From assembly GCA_964291485.2 (NCBI GenBank), contig OZ220224.1, forward strand, positions 806,001 to 870,000: DNA of 64,000 nucleotides, given 5' to 3'. This DNA is from Kistimonas sp964291485 (lineage in GTDB: Bacteria > Pseudomonadota > Gammaproteobacteria > Pseudomonadales > Endozoicomonadaceae). Of this stretch, positions 52,517-61,434 are shown in pieces. Both the position numbers and the translations under genes were made by a program. The first letter of the stretch is position 1. Each line of letters begins with the position of its first letter. The notes under the pieces are model-generated. The model saw nothing but the letters and a program-made list of their open reading frames with translations, made no database searches and was not told where the DNA came from.

Positions 52517-54315
52517 AAGCAGTGATTGGCACAGCCGGCCATGTGGACCATGGCAAGACCGCCCTGATCAAGGCGCTGACCGGCATCACCACCGCACGGC
52601 CGGTGGAACAGGCACGGGGCATGACGCTGGATCTGGGCTTCGCCCATTTCGATGATGATGACGGCAATACGGTCGGCGTGATCGATGTACCCGGCCATGA
52701 ACGTTTTATTCGCAACATGGTCGCCGGTGTCTGGAGCCTTGACCTGGTGTTGCTTGTGGTAGCGGCCGACGAAGGCTGGATGCCAATGACCACGGATCAC
52801 CTGAAGGTGGCTCATGCCATGGGTATCCGTAATATCATTCTCTGCATCAACAAGTCGGACACTGTAGACGCCGACACACTGGCGCTGGTGGAAGAAGAAG
52901 CGCTGGAACAGTGTCTGGCCATCACCGATGAAATACCGGAATCCATCACCGTCTCTGCACTGACCGGGGAAAATATCAACACCCTGCGCAAGATGATTCT
53001 GCGACAGTTGCGCCAGGTTGAACGTCAGCCGTTGGGGCACGCGGCACATCTGTATATTGACCGGGTGTTCACGGTAAACGGCATCGGTACGGTAGTTACT
53101 GGCAGTCTGGCGGACGGCTCCATGAAAGTGGGCGACCGGTTGAAAATGTACCCCTCCGGCAAGGATGTACAGGTCAGAACCCTGCAGTCGTATCACAAGA
53201 ACCTGGATGAGGCTGAGCCGGTATCCCGTGTTGCGGTAGGCCTGAAAGGTGTGACCCGTAAGGAGCTCGAACGGGGCTGCTGTATTGCCGGCCGAGATGC
53301 ACTCTGTCAGGTCACAGACCGTCTGTTTGTTCGTCTTGAAGAAGGCGCGGATACCAGTCGCCGTAACCGTGAGGTGGAAGTCGCACTCGGTACCTGGAAT
53401 GGTCTGGCGCGACTGGTGTACATCAAGGATACCCGTCTTGCCCTGTTAAAACTGGATAAGCCGGTTCCCTGTTTCTGGGGGCAGTCCATGGCGATGATCC
53501 GTCATGGCGGCAGTGAGCTGATTCACAGTGGTCATATTGTCTGGACCAGTGATGTGGCCATGCATTTGCGTAAACGGCTGCAGGCGCTTTTGAATGACCT
53601 GCCGGAAGCGCTGGCGCCGTCTGACCAGTTGCGACTCAGTCTTGATCTGAACGGCTATGCACCACTCGCAGCGGTAGCTGAGGGTGACGTCGCGATTAAC
53701 AATGACAACTACCTTTCGCTGGGTGACTGGTTGATCAGCCGAACGTTCAGCGATGCGTTGCGTGAGCGTATTCTGAAGCTGCTCGATGGTGAAGGCATCG
53801 CCATGACACTGGTGGAACTCAGTACACGCCTGTCTGTGAATGTCACAGTGATGGAACAGGTGCTGCTGGGACTGAAAGCAGAAGACAAAGTTCGTATGAG
53901 CAAGGACGCCTGGATGGCCGGTGGCGGCGCGTCGGAAGACGACCTGGGTCATGACGGACAGCAGTTACTGGCTCGTATCCGTGCCGCTGGCAGGGACGGC
54001 CTGGAAGCCGAGAAGGAAAAGATCGTCGGTGGTCAGAAACTGCTTCGGAACCTGGTAAGACTCGGTTTTGTCGTCGCACTGGAAGGCAAGATTTATTACG
54101 CGACAGAACTCTACGAGCAACTGCTGCGGGATATTCTGGCGGGTCTGACCGAAGGTGAACGATTCGGCATCAACCTGGCCCGTGAACGCACCGGGCTCAG
54201 CCGCAAATACATGATTCCCCTGTTGAACAAAATGGAACTGGATCGCTGGGTCCGCCGGGACGACAACGACCGTATCGTACTCAAACTGCCTGATGCTCAG
54301 GACAAGGCGGCTTAA
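52513..54315 (+). CDS. selB: Selenocysteine-specific elongation factor SelB
   Basis: 600 residues. The GTPase domain has GTAGHVDHGKTALIKALTG, VIDVPGHERFIRN and INKSD motifs; EF-Tu-like barrels follow. The C-terminal part is a set of winged helices (about 380-600, e.g. TGLSRKYMIPLLNKMELDRW) that bind the SECIS hairpin of the mRNA. It brings Sec-tRNA-Sec to the ribosome at recoded UGA codons, here those of grdA, grdB and selD. It is followed 2 bases later by grdX. Confidence 0.95.
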   Translation: MKAVIGTAGHVDHGKTALIKALTGITTARPVEQARGMTLDLGFAHFDDDDGNTVGVIDVPGHERFIRNMVAGVWSLDLVLLVVAADEGWMPMTTDHLKVAHAMGIRNIILCINKSDTVDADTLALVEEEALEQCLAITDEIPESITVSALTGENINTLRKMILRQLRQVERQPLGHAAHLYIDRVFTVNGIGTVVTGSLADGSMKVGDRLKMYPSGKDVQVRTLQSYHKNLDEAEPVSRVAVGLKGVTRKELERGCCIAGRDALCQVTDRLFVRLEEGADTSRRNREVEVALGTWNGLARLVYIKDTRLALLKLDKPVPCFWGQSMAMIRHGGSELIHSGHIVWTSDVAMHLRKRLQALLNDLPEALAPSDQLRLSLDLNGYAPLAAVAEGDVAINNDNYLSLGDWLISRTFSDALRERILKLLDGEGIAMTLVELSTRLSVNVTVMEQVLLGLKAEDKVRMSKDAWMAGGGASEDDLGHDGQQLLARIRAAGRDGLEAEKEKIVGGQKLLRNLVRLGFVVALEGKIYYATELYEQLLRDILAGLTEGERFGINLARERTGLSRKYMIPLLNKMELDRWVRRDDNDRIVLKLPDAQDKAA

Positions 54316-54317
54316 CC

Positions 54318-54713
54318 ATGGCAAAACAACTGCTGATTATCAGCAACAATCCCAAGGTGGCGTCCGATTTTGCGACGCTGAACCAGCAGGCCTGTGACAG
54401 TTATGAGCAGGTGCTGCACCAGGTTCGCAACCGGATACACGCCGGCGCCCGTTTGCTGACCCACCCGCTGGCGGGCAGTGTGAAACCCGGCGAGTCGCCC
54501 TACCGGTCAGTGGCGATTGATGACATTGAAGGCCCGCTGGAAATGCGGTCGCTGGAAGTGATTGAAAGCGCCATTGACCGTTTCAATACGATGACGGCAA
54601 CACCACGGAACCGGCATTACGATGACAGAACGCTGGGGGATTTCCAGCTGATTGATTACCAGCTTCTGAAGTCTGGTCTGGAAGCTATTGATCCTGCCCT
54701 GGTGAGAGTGTGA
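54318..54713 (+). CDS. grdX: GrdX-family protein
   Basis: 131 residues. The block LLTHPLAGSVKPGESPYRSV, the start ISNNPKVASDF and the tail DFQLIDYQLLKSGLEA match the small GrdX family, normally found at the head of clostridial glycine reductase operons. Its biochemical role is not known to me. Here it lies between selB and selD, with 2 bases on one side and 3 on the other. That placement ties GrdX to selenoprotein synthesis rather than only to the reductase complex. Confidence 0.85.
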   Translation: MAKQLLIISNNPKVASDFATLNQQACDSYEQVLHQVRNRIHAGARLLTHPLAGSVKPGESPYRSVAIDDIEGPLEMRSLEVIESAIDRFNTMTATPRNRHYDDRTLGDFQLIDYQLLKSGLEAIDPALVRV

Positions 54714-54716
54714 CGT

Positions 54717-55799
54717 ATGAGTGACAACAACGCCGATCTCCGTCCGGTCCGGGCGGATGAAACCACGGAGCAGGTGCGCCTGACCCGCTACTCCCATGGC
54801 GGTGGCTGAGGCTGCAAAATTTCTCCCAGGGTCCTGGGAACGATGCTTGAAGGGTTGTCCGATAATAGCGGACATCCGTCGTTGCTGGTGGGCAACGATA
54901 CTGCGGACGATGCCGCAGTTTATGCGCTGGATAACGGTGAAGCCATTATCAGCACCACTGATTTTTTCATGCCGATAGTCGATGATCCCTACGACTTCGG
55001 ACGAATAGCGGCTGCCAATGCCATCAGCGATGTGTACGCGATGGGCGGGACACCGATGATGGCACTTGCAATTCTGGGTTGGCCAATCAATACGTTGGCA
55101 CCTGAAGTAGCTCGTGACGTCTTGCGCGGCGGCCGTGATGCGTGTCGTGAGGCCGGTATGCCCCTTGCAGGCGGACACAGTATTGATGCGCCGGAGCCAA
55201 TCTTTGGTTTATCCGTGAATGGTCGTGTACCGGTTGACCGCCTGAAGCGCAATAGTGGCGCGAAAGCCGGTGATCGACTGTACCTGACCAAGCCATTGGG
55301 TATCGGTATTCTGTCAACGGCGATCAAGAAAGGGCATTGCCTGCCAGAGCATGAACGTCTGGTGACGGAAACCATGTGCCGACTGAACAAGCCGGGTGCA
55401 GCGTTTGCGGCGCTGGCGGGTATCACAGCCATGACCGATGTCACCGGCTTTGGTCTGCTTGGGCATCTGCTGGAAATGTGCGAAGGCAGCGGTTTGGGCG
55501 CAGTCGTCTATCGGGATGCCGTGCCATTACTGCCGGATGTGGATCGCTATCTTGAGCTGGGGTGTGCGCCGGGTGGCAGTCAGCGCAACTACGACAGTTA
55601 TGGTGAGCGTATTGCACCGATCACGGAAAGGGATATCCAAATCCTGTTGGACCCACAAACCAGTGGTGGTCTGTTGGTGGCGGTCAGACCGGATGCAGAG
55701 CAGGCATTTCTGGCTACGGCTCGTGAGGAAGGGCTTGTCCTGGAAGCAATCGGTCATTTCCATGATGACCCATCATCGGCTGCTATTACTCTCCGTTAA
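54717..55799 (+). CDS. selD: Selenide, water dikinase SelD with Sec31 (in-frame UGA)
   Basis: 360 residues from the ATG at 54717 when the TGA at 54807-54809 is read as selenocysteine. The context YSHGGG-U-GCKISP is the SelD active site, where many bacteria carry Cys or Sec at the first position. The remainder has TTDFFMPIVDDPYDFGRIAAAN, GGHSIDAPEP and TDVTGFGLLGHL. SelD makes selenophosphate from selenide and ATP. A Sec-containing SelD needs its own product for its synthesis, a positive loop. Calling it from the next in-frame ATG, 54843, would lose the active site. A SECIS-like hairpin follows the UGA. Confidence 0.95.
54824..54839 (+). promoter_or_regulatory. Candidate bacterial SECIS hairpin of selD
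   Basis: TCCCAG pairs with CTGGGA around GGTC (a further G-C closing pair would leave a GT loop). It begins 14 bases after the UGA. The apical GU and distance resemble the grdB hairpin and known SelB-binding elements. Confidence 0.6.
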
Positions 55800-55820
55800 T
55801 CGGACTTTATCTGATCGATG

Positions 55821-55850
55821 AACAACCTGCTTTATTCTGAGCAGGTTGTT
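55821..55850. terminator. Terminator after selD
   Basis: An 11-bp perfect stem (AACAACCTGCT with AGCAGGTTGTT) and an 8-base loop, followed by TATTCGTTCT. It lies between the convergent selD and LysR genes and could work in both directions, as the complementary strand shows a short T-rich side as well. Confidence 0.75.
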
Positions 55851-55884
55851 TATTCGTTCTCTATCCACTCACTCAGACATTCGA

Positions 55885-56820
55885 TCATCCGGCTGCACCG
55901 CTATTTTTTGGGGACGGATGATGTTGATTCAACAGTGACCTGAACAGCTGTATAAACTGCTTGAGCACGAGCGTATCTGGCTGTTTCCTGGCCGTTACCA
56001 GATCAAAGGTTGAATAGCGGACACAGGTGTCGGAATGCAGCACTTTCAAGTCGCCATTCTCCAGCCATTTTCGTGCATAGTGTTCAGGTAGAAAGCCGAT
56101 ATAGCTACCGGTCAGAATTAATGTCACCAGCGCTTCAATATTATTGGCATAGGCATTTCGGGTGCCATTGCCGATGTACTTTTGGTCATTGTCGTACATA
56201 TAGCTGCGCAGGACAGCCGGACATTCCGCCAAATCATAGAGTGATGGTGTCGCATGGTAAAACGGATGACTGCTGGCGCAGTAGAGGCAATGTTTTTCCC
56301 GGTAGAGTGGCGTATGGTTCAATCCGCTATGGGCGACAGGAAAGAGGCCGATAGCGAGGTGGAGTTTTCCCTGAATGACATCTGCGATCAGATGCTCAGG
56401 CGAATCCACGGTAATATGGATGTTAACGTCACCGCCGAGCTTTCTGAATTCCCGAATTGCGGTTGTTAGCGGCATACTCCGATCAGTGATGGTGTTATCG
56501 ACGACACCGATGCTGAGATCGCCTGACAATACATGGGTGATCGTACCCACTTCCTGCCGAAAGGTTTCCACAGCAGCCAGCAGCCGTTCAGTTGCACTGA
56601 ATACCGCATTTCCTTCCCTGGTAAGAGAAAATCCTCCCCGGCCCCGCTGGCAGAGCACCAGTCCCAGACGCTCTTCGAGTTGGCTCATCTGGTGACTGAT
56701 GGTTGACTGGCTCATGTTCAACTGGTTCTGGGCCGACGAAAATCCACCACAACGGACAATGGCCATGAACAGCCGCAGCAGTTTGATATCGACATCATAG
56801 ATCTGTTGCAAATGGGACAT
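55885..56820 (-). CDS. LysR-family transcriptional regulator
   Basis: 311 residues. The N-terminal winged helix is clear (LLRLFMAIVRCGGFSSAQNQ, MSQSTISHQMSQLEERLG, LTREGNAVF), followed by a periplasmic-binding-like effector domain. The last residues are polar. It is convergent with selD and divergent from the kinase gene. Target genes cannot be told; control of the histidine kinase operon or of an unlinked gene is possible. Confidence 0.88.
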   Translation of the reverse strand: MSHLQQIYDVDIKLLRLFMAIVRCGGFSSAQNQLNMSQSTISHQMSQLEERLGLVLCQRGRGGFSLTREGNAVFSATERLLAAVETFRQEVGTITHVLSGDLSIGVVDNTITDRSMPLTTAIREFRKLGGDVNIHITVDSPEHLIADVIQGKLHLAIGLFPVAHSGLNHTPLYREKHCLYCASSHPFYHATPSLYDLAECPAVLRSYMYDNDQKYIGNGTRNAYANNIEALVTLILTGSYIGFLPEHYARKWLENGDLKVLHSDTCVRYSTFDLVTARKQPDTLVLKQFIQLFRSLLNQHHPSPKNSGAAG

Positions 56821-57174
56821 AGCCGGTGCTTGCCGTACATTGTTGTTTATCTACGCCCTTATACCACTTCCCTGTGTTTCCCCTGTCTGTATTACATCAA
56901 TAAAGCGGGTTCTCAGATTGAATATTTCGACAGGTTATATCCAGCCCTTTTCGAATGGGCAGGCCTTATTGGTTGAAGGGGGTTGCTTATGAGCCTATCT
57001 GTTGCTTCCAGTTGGCTTGGCATCATCTTTTGTTATTTGTGTAGCAATTTTCATAGCGATGAGAAGTAGTATCCCAGATTAATGCCTCGCATTTCCGGTG
57101 TGGGGAGAGCTCTCTGGCATGATGAACTATCTTGAATAAATCGGGGTACTGATAATACCAGGCAATTTTCAGGG
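56821..57174. other. Divergent promoter region of LysR and kinase genes
   Basis: About 350 bases with no gene. It should hold promoters in both directions and an autoregulatory LysR site. I see no exact T-N11-A palindrome that stands out. Confidence 0.5.
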
Positions 57175-59142
57175 ATGATCAAGCTCAACTGGCCGTTCCC
57201 GCGGGCGCTGGCGATTACGGGGAAATTCTCACTGTTAACCGGCATTTCTGTCGCGATGGCAGCAATGGCTGTTGAGTTACTGTTGTTTCGTGGTTCGTCC
57301 CATATCCTGTTTGAACAGGCGGAGTCTCACCTGACCACCGAAGCCAATATTGCGGGCATGATGCTGGTTGAGGAGATTGATAACCTGAGCAGTGATGCCG
57401 TCTTTCTCAGTAACCTGCATGCTGTGTTGGCCGTATTGGAAAAGACCTCTACAAGCTCACCCCAGGGAATTGAGGCTGGTCATGATAAAACGCACCTGAT
57501 TGATTTGCTGGTTCATTTCATACGTTCAAGGCCGAATTATGCCAAGGTTCGACTGATCGGCGTCAAAAATGGTGGTGAGGAGGTTGTCTCAATTGAACGG
57601 CATGATAGTGGTGTTTATATGATGCCTGATTACGAACTGCAAAATAAACGGCACCGATCTTTTTACCAGCATTCGCTGACGCTTGAGCAAGACGATGTGT
57701 ACCTCTCTGATATCACCCTCAACCGAGAGTATGGGGATGTATCACGGCCCTTTGCGCCTGTGATGCGTGCGTCCAGTCCTGTTTATATCAATGGGGAACT
57801 CTATGGGCTGGTTGTTATCAGCATGGCGTTCAAGCCTGCTTTTCAGCGTATTATCGCGTCGTCACCGGAGAATTCGTCGATGTATCTGACAAACTCCCGG
57901 GGCGATATCCTGCTCAATCCAGATGGTTCGCTGAATTTTGCTTTTGAGTTTGACGAGCAGTCGACAATCACCGAGCGGGTGCCTGAATCACTCTGGCTGG
58001 CTGAACCGCCGGCAGCAGGAGGGCTGCATCATTTTGAAGACAATGGTGCAACCTGGGTGTTTCAAATGGTTCGAGCCCAGTTTGACCCTCGTAACAGCGA
58101 CCGTTTTCTTGGCATTTTTCTCCTTGCCTCAGAACAAGAAGTATTGGAAGAAAGTATCGGTTTGCTCAACAGGAATTTGGTTTATTTGGCCTTGCTGGTT
58201 CTTGCCTGCATGGCCATTGTTGGTGCCTGGACACGGCGCATTCTGAATCCATTGAAGGATGTGATCAAGGCATCGAATGCCCTGGCCAATGGCGATAACT
58301 CCGTTTCATTGCCTGAACAGCGGCGTGATGAAATCGGCGATCTGGCCCGGGCCTTTGAAGCCATGCGCCGGGAACTCAAGAAAAAAGAATTTGCCATTCT
58401 TCAGAACCAGACCAAGGCGATGTTGTCAGCCAAGAAGGCGGCGCTGGGTGATATGGCCAGTGGCATGGCCCATGAAATCAACAGTCCGATTCAGGCTATT
58501 CAGCTAAGCACTGAACGATTAACCCGAAAGATGGAGAAAGGAACGCTGACTGAAAAGGATATTGTGTCACTGAAGAAGATTGCATCATCGGTTAGCCGGG
58601 TATCCGGTATTATTAACAGTCTCAGTAAAATCTCCCGCAACAGTCACAATGAGGATTTTCAACACTGCCAGGTTGCCGTTTTTATTACTGATGCTTCTGA
58701 TCTGGTAGAGGAAAAATGCAAGGTCAACGGCATTGATTTCTTTGTGGAATATCTGGAAGGATCCGACAAGGTTGCTATTGACTGTCAGCGGTTGCACCTG
58801 TCCCAGGTGATAGTCAATCTGTTGAATAACGCCTGTGATGCCGTCAGTGAAAGCGAAGAAAAATGGATTCATATTGAGATTAGTCAATCCAGGAAGCAGG
58901 TTATTATCCGGGTGATGGACTCTGGTCCCGGTATTCCCGCCAAGATTCGGGAACGTATATTTGATCCCATGTATACCACCAAGGAAATTGGCAAAGGCAC
59001 CGGTCTGGGACTCAGTATCTCCCAGACGATTATCCGCGGTCACGGTGGCATCCTCCGTGTGGATACCCAATGCCCCAATACCTGTTTCATCCTGACGTTG
59101 AATAAGGAGCATAACAATGACCAAGGCGCTACTGGTAGTTGA
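57175..59142 (+). CDS. Sensor histidine kinase with Cache-type periplasmic domain
   Basis: 655 residues. A first membrane helix lies at about 15-37, a periplasmic dCache-like sensor at about 40-325 (SRPNYAKVRLIGVKNGGEEV, PVYINGELYGLVVISM), a second helix at about 328-350 and HAMP after it. The phosphorylated histidine is H433 in GMAHEINSPIQA. The HATPase has VIVNLLNNACDAV, DSGPGIP and GTGLGLSISQTII. It overlaps the response regulator gene by 26 bases. The ligand is unknown; Cache sensors often bind amino acids or amines. Confidence 0.88.
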   Translation: MIKLNWPFPRALAITGKFSLLTGISVAMAAMAVELLLFRGSSHILFEQAESHLTTEANIAGMMLVEEIDNLSSDAVFLSNLHAVLAVLEKTSTSSPQGIEAGHDKTHLIDLLVHFIRSRPNYAKVRLIGVKNGGEEVVSIERHDSGVYMMPDYELQNKRHRSFYQHSLTLEQDDVYLSDITLNREYGDVSRPFAPVMRASSPVYINGELYGLVVISMAFKPAFQRIIASSPENSSMYLTNSRGDILLNPDGSLNFAFEFDEQSTITERVPESLWLAEPPAAGGLHHFEDNGATWVFQMVRAQFDPRNSDRFLGIFLLASEQEVLEESIGLLNRNLVYLALLVLACMAIVGAWTRRILNPLKDVIKASNALANGDNSVSLPEQRRDEIGDLARAFEAMRRELKKKEFAILQNQTKAMLSAKKAALGDMASGMAHEINSPIQAIQLSTERLTRKMEKGTLTEKDIVSLKKIASSVSRVSGIINSLSKISRNSHNEDFQHCQVAVFITDASDLVEEKCKVNGIDFFVEYLEGSDKVAIDCQRLHLSQVIVNLLNNACDAVSESEEKWIHIEISQSRKQVIIRVMDSGPGIPAKIRERIFDPMYTTKEIGKGTGLGLSISQTIIRGHGGILRVDTQCPNTCFILTLNKEHNNDQGATGS

Positions 59143-59491
59143 TGATGTAAGTGAACTCCGTGAAGAGTTGGCACTCTGCCTGGAAGATGAAGGCTACCGG
59201 GTGTTTCAGGCTGAAAACGGTGTTGAAGCACTGAAAGTGATGGATCAACAGGATGACGTCAGTGTTGTGATTACTGATATCCTGATGCCTAAAATGGATG
59301 GCATGGAGTTATGCGCGGAAATACGGAAAAGCCGGCCCGGAGTGAAGATCGTGGCGATATCAGGCGGCGGCAAGGTATCCGAGGAAAACCATAATCTGGT
59401 CGTCTCTTATCTGCGTAAAGCGCAGCGTGAAGGGGCTGATGTCATCCTGGAAAAGCCATTCGCTTTGGATGATTTGTTGAATGTGCTTTGA
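59117..59491 (+). CDS. Stand-alone response regulator receiver domain
   Basis: 124 residues forming one receiver domain: acidic pair in VVDDVSEL, phosphoacceptor D54 in VITDILMPKMDG, switch residues AISGGG, and Lys in LEKPFALDDLL. There is no output domain, so it works like CheY/Spo0F or passes phosphate to another protein. Its start lies inside the kinase gene. Confidence 0.88.
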   Translation: MTKALLVVDDVSELREELALCLEDEGYRVFQAENGVEALKVMDQQDDVSVVITDILMPKMDGMELCAEIRKSRPGVKIVAISGGGKVSEENHNLVVSYLRKAQREGADVILEKPFALDDLLNVL

Positions 59492-59622
59492 TTGAGGTGA
59501 GTGGACGTGCCGCTTACATTGTTTGGTTTGATCTCGCTAAAGAGAATGATTGCCGGAGGGATCAAGGCGAGAAGAGTTCCCGCCTTCCGTATAACGTCGT
59601 GAGTTTTTTATATTTCTGTTAA

Positions 59623-61218
59623 TCAGTCAGTGACATCCAGGCTACGCAAATAATCATCGTAGCTGCCATGGAAGTCAGTAATCCCATTTTCCGAAATCTC
59701 AATAATCCTCGTCGCCAGAGAGGACACAAACTGTCGGTCATGGCTGACGAAGATCAGTGTACCTTCATAATTCTCCAACGCCAGGTTCAGTGCTTCGATG
59801 GATTCCATGTCCATGTGGTTGGTGGGTTCGTCCATCAGCAGGATATTGGGCTGCTGCATCATCAGTTTGCCGAACAGCATCCGTCCCTGTTCACCACCGG
59901 AAATGACGCGGGTAGATTTCTTGATGTCATTCTGGGAGAACAGCATCCGGCCCAGGAAGCTACGGGTGAACTGCTCATCGTTACCGGCGGGCTTCCATTG
60001 GTCCATCCAGTCGTACAGGTTCATGTCGGTTTCAAAGTCCGCGCTGTGATCCTGGGCGTAGTAACCGATGTTGGCGTTTTCTGACCATTTCACTTCGCCT
60101 GATTTCGGTGCCATGGCACCTGCCAGCGTATTCATGAAGGTACTTTTGCCGATACCGTTCTGACCAATCACGGCAATACGCTCGCCGACGTCTACCAACA
60201 ATTTGACGCCGGAGAACAGCAGTTCGTCGCCATACCCCTGGGAGAGGTTGGTAACTTCCAGCGCCTGGCGGAACAGTTTTTTCTCCTGCTCAAACCGGAT
60301 AAACGGACTCTGTCGGCTGGAGGGCTTGATTTCATCCAGCTTGATCTTGTCGATCTGGCGGGCACGGGAGGTTGCCTGCTTCGCCTTGGAGGCATTGGCA
60401 GAAAAGCGGCTGACAAAGGACTGCAGTTCCGCGATCTGGGCTTTCTTGCGGGCATTGTCAGCCTGCAGACGTTCGCGGGCCTGGGTGGCGGCGGTCATGT
60501 ATTCGTCATAGGTGCCGGGGTAGACGCGCAGTTCGCCGTAATCCAGGTCGGCCATATGGGTGCACACACTGTTCAGGAAGTGACGGTCGTGGGAGATGAT
60601 GATCATGGTGCAGTCGCGCTGGCTCAACACGCCTTCAAGCCAGCGAATGGCGTTGATATCCAGGTTGTTGGTCGGTTCGTCCAGCAGCATGATGTCCGGA
60701 TCTGCAAACAGCACCTGTGCCAGCAGTACACGCAGTTTCCAACCGGGTGCAACGGCACTCATCAAACCGAAATGCTGTTCGGTGGGAATGCCGACTCCCA
60801 GTAACAGTTCACCGGCCCGGGCTTCGGCAGAGTAACCGTCCATTTCCGCGAATTGGACTTCGAGGTCGGCCACGCGCATGCCGTCTTCTTCGGTCATCTC
60901 CGGCAGAGAATAGATACGGTCACGTTCCTGCTTGACCTTCCAGAGTTCCGCATGCCCCATGATGACCGTATCAATCACGGTGTGCTGTTCGTAGGCAAAC
61001 TGGTCCTGGTTCAGCTTGGCGACGCGATCATTCGGATCCTTGCTGATCGTACCGGAAGAGGGCTCCAGTTCACGGCTCAGGATTTTCATCAGCGTGGATT
61101 TACCGCAGCCGTTGGCGCCAATCAGGCCGTAGCGGTTGCCGTCACCAAACTTGACGGAGATGTCTTCGAACAGGGGCTTGTCCCCGAACTGCATGGTGAT
61201 ATTGGCGGTGGTAATCAA
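59623..61218 (-). CDS. ybiT: ABC-F ribosome-associated ATPase, YbiT-type
   Basis: 531 residues with two ABC ATPase cassettes and no membrane part. Walker A motifs are GANGCGKST and GQNGIGKST; the Walker B region contains LLDEPTNNLD and LMDEPTNHMD. The first cassette's signature region is EVAPGWKLRVLLAQ-like (SAVAPGWKLRVLLAQVLF), a mark of YbiT. The linker is charged and helical. ABC-F proteins act on stalled ribosomes. It is a lone gene. Confidence 0.92.
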   Translation of the reverse strand: MITTANITMQFGDKPLFEDISVKFGDGNRYGLIGANGCGKSTLMKILSRELEPSSGTISKDPNDRVAKLNQDQFAYEQHTVIDTVIMGHAELWKVKQERDRIYSLPEMTEEDGMRVADLEVQFAEMDGYSAEARAGELLLGVGIPTEQHFGLMSAVAPGWKLRVLLAQVLFADPDIMLLDEPTNNLDINAIRWLEGVLSQRDCTMIIISHDRHFLNSVCTHMADLDYGELRVYPGTYDEYMTAATQARERLQADNARKKAQIAELQSFVSRFSANASKAKQATSRARQIDKIKLDEIKPSSRQSPFIRFEQEKKLFRQALEVTNLSQGYGDELLFSGVKLLVDVGERIAVIGQNGIGKSTFMNTLAGAMAPKSGEVKWSENANIGYYAQDHSADFETDMNLYDWMDQWKPAGNDEQFTRSFLGRMLFSQNDIKKSTRVISGGEQGRMLFGKLMMQQPNILLMDEPTNHMDMESIEALNLALENYEGTLIFVSHDRQFVSSLATRIIEISENGITDFHGSYDDYLRSLDVTD

Positions 61219-61354
61219 TGTGTCGTCCCGGTTCCGGTCAGCAGGTAAAAAAGGGTTTGCAGACTACAGGGCTGAACCCCGTTCAACAATTGTTATTTTT
61301 GCTGCAATTTTTTTAACTGTAGAGCCTGGGAATGAACATAACAAACGGGACAGT

Positions 61355-61383
61355 CAGACTGACAAGATATTCTTGTCAGTCTG
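61355..61383. terminator. Long perfect hairpin between ybiT and the antiporter gene
   Basis: A 13-bp perfect stem (CAGACTGACAAGA with TCTTGTCAGTCTG) with a TAT loop. It lies 52 bases after the minus-strand antiporter gene. There is no good T-run on either strand, so a non-terminator role cannot be excluded. Confidence 0.5.
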
Positions 61384-61434
61384 GCAGGGTGTGAATAACC
61401 AAGAAGATTCGATGATTTTTTCAGGTTTAGAAAA

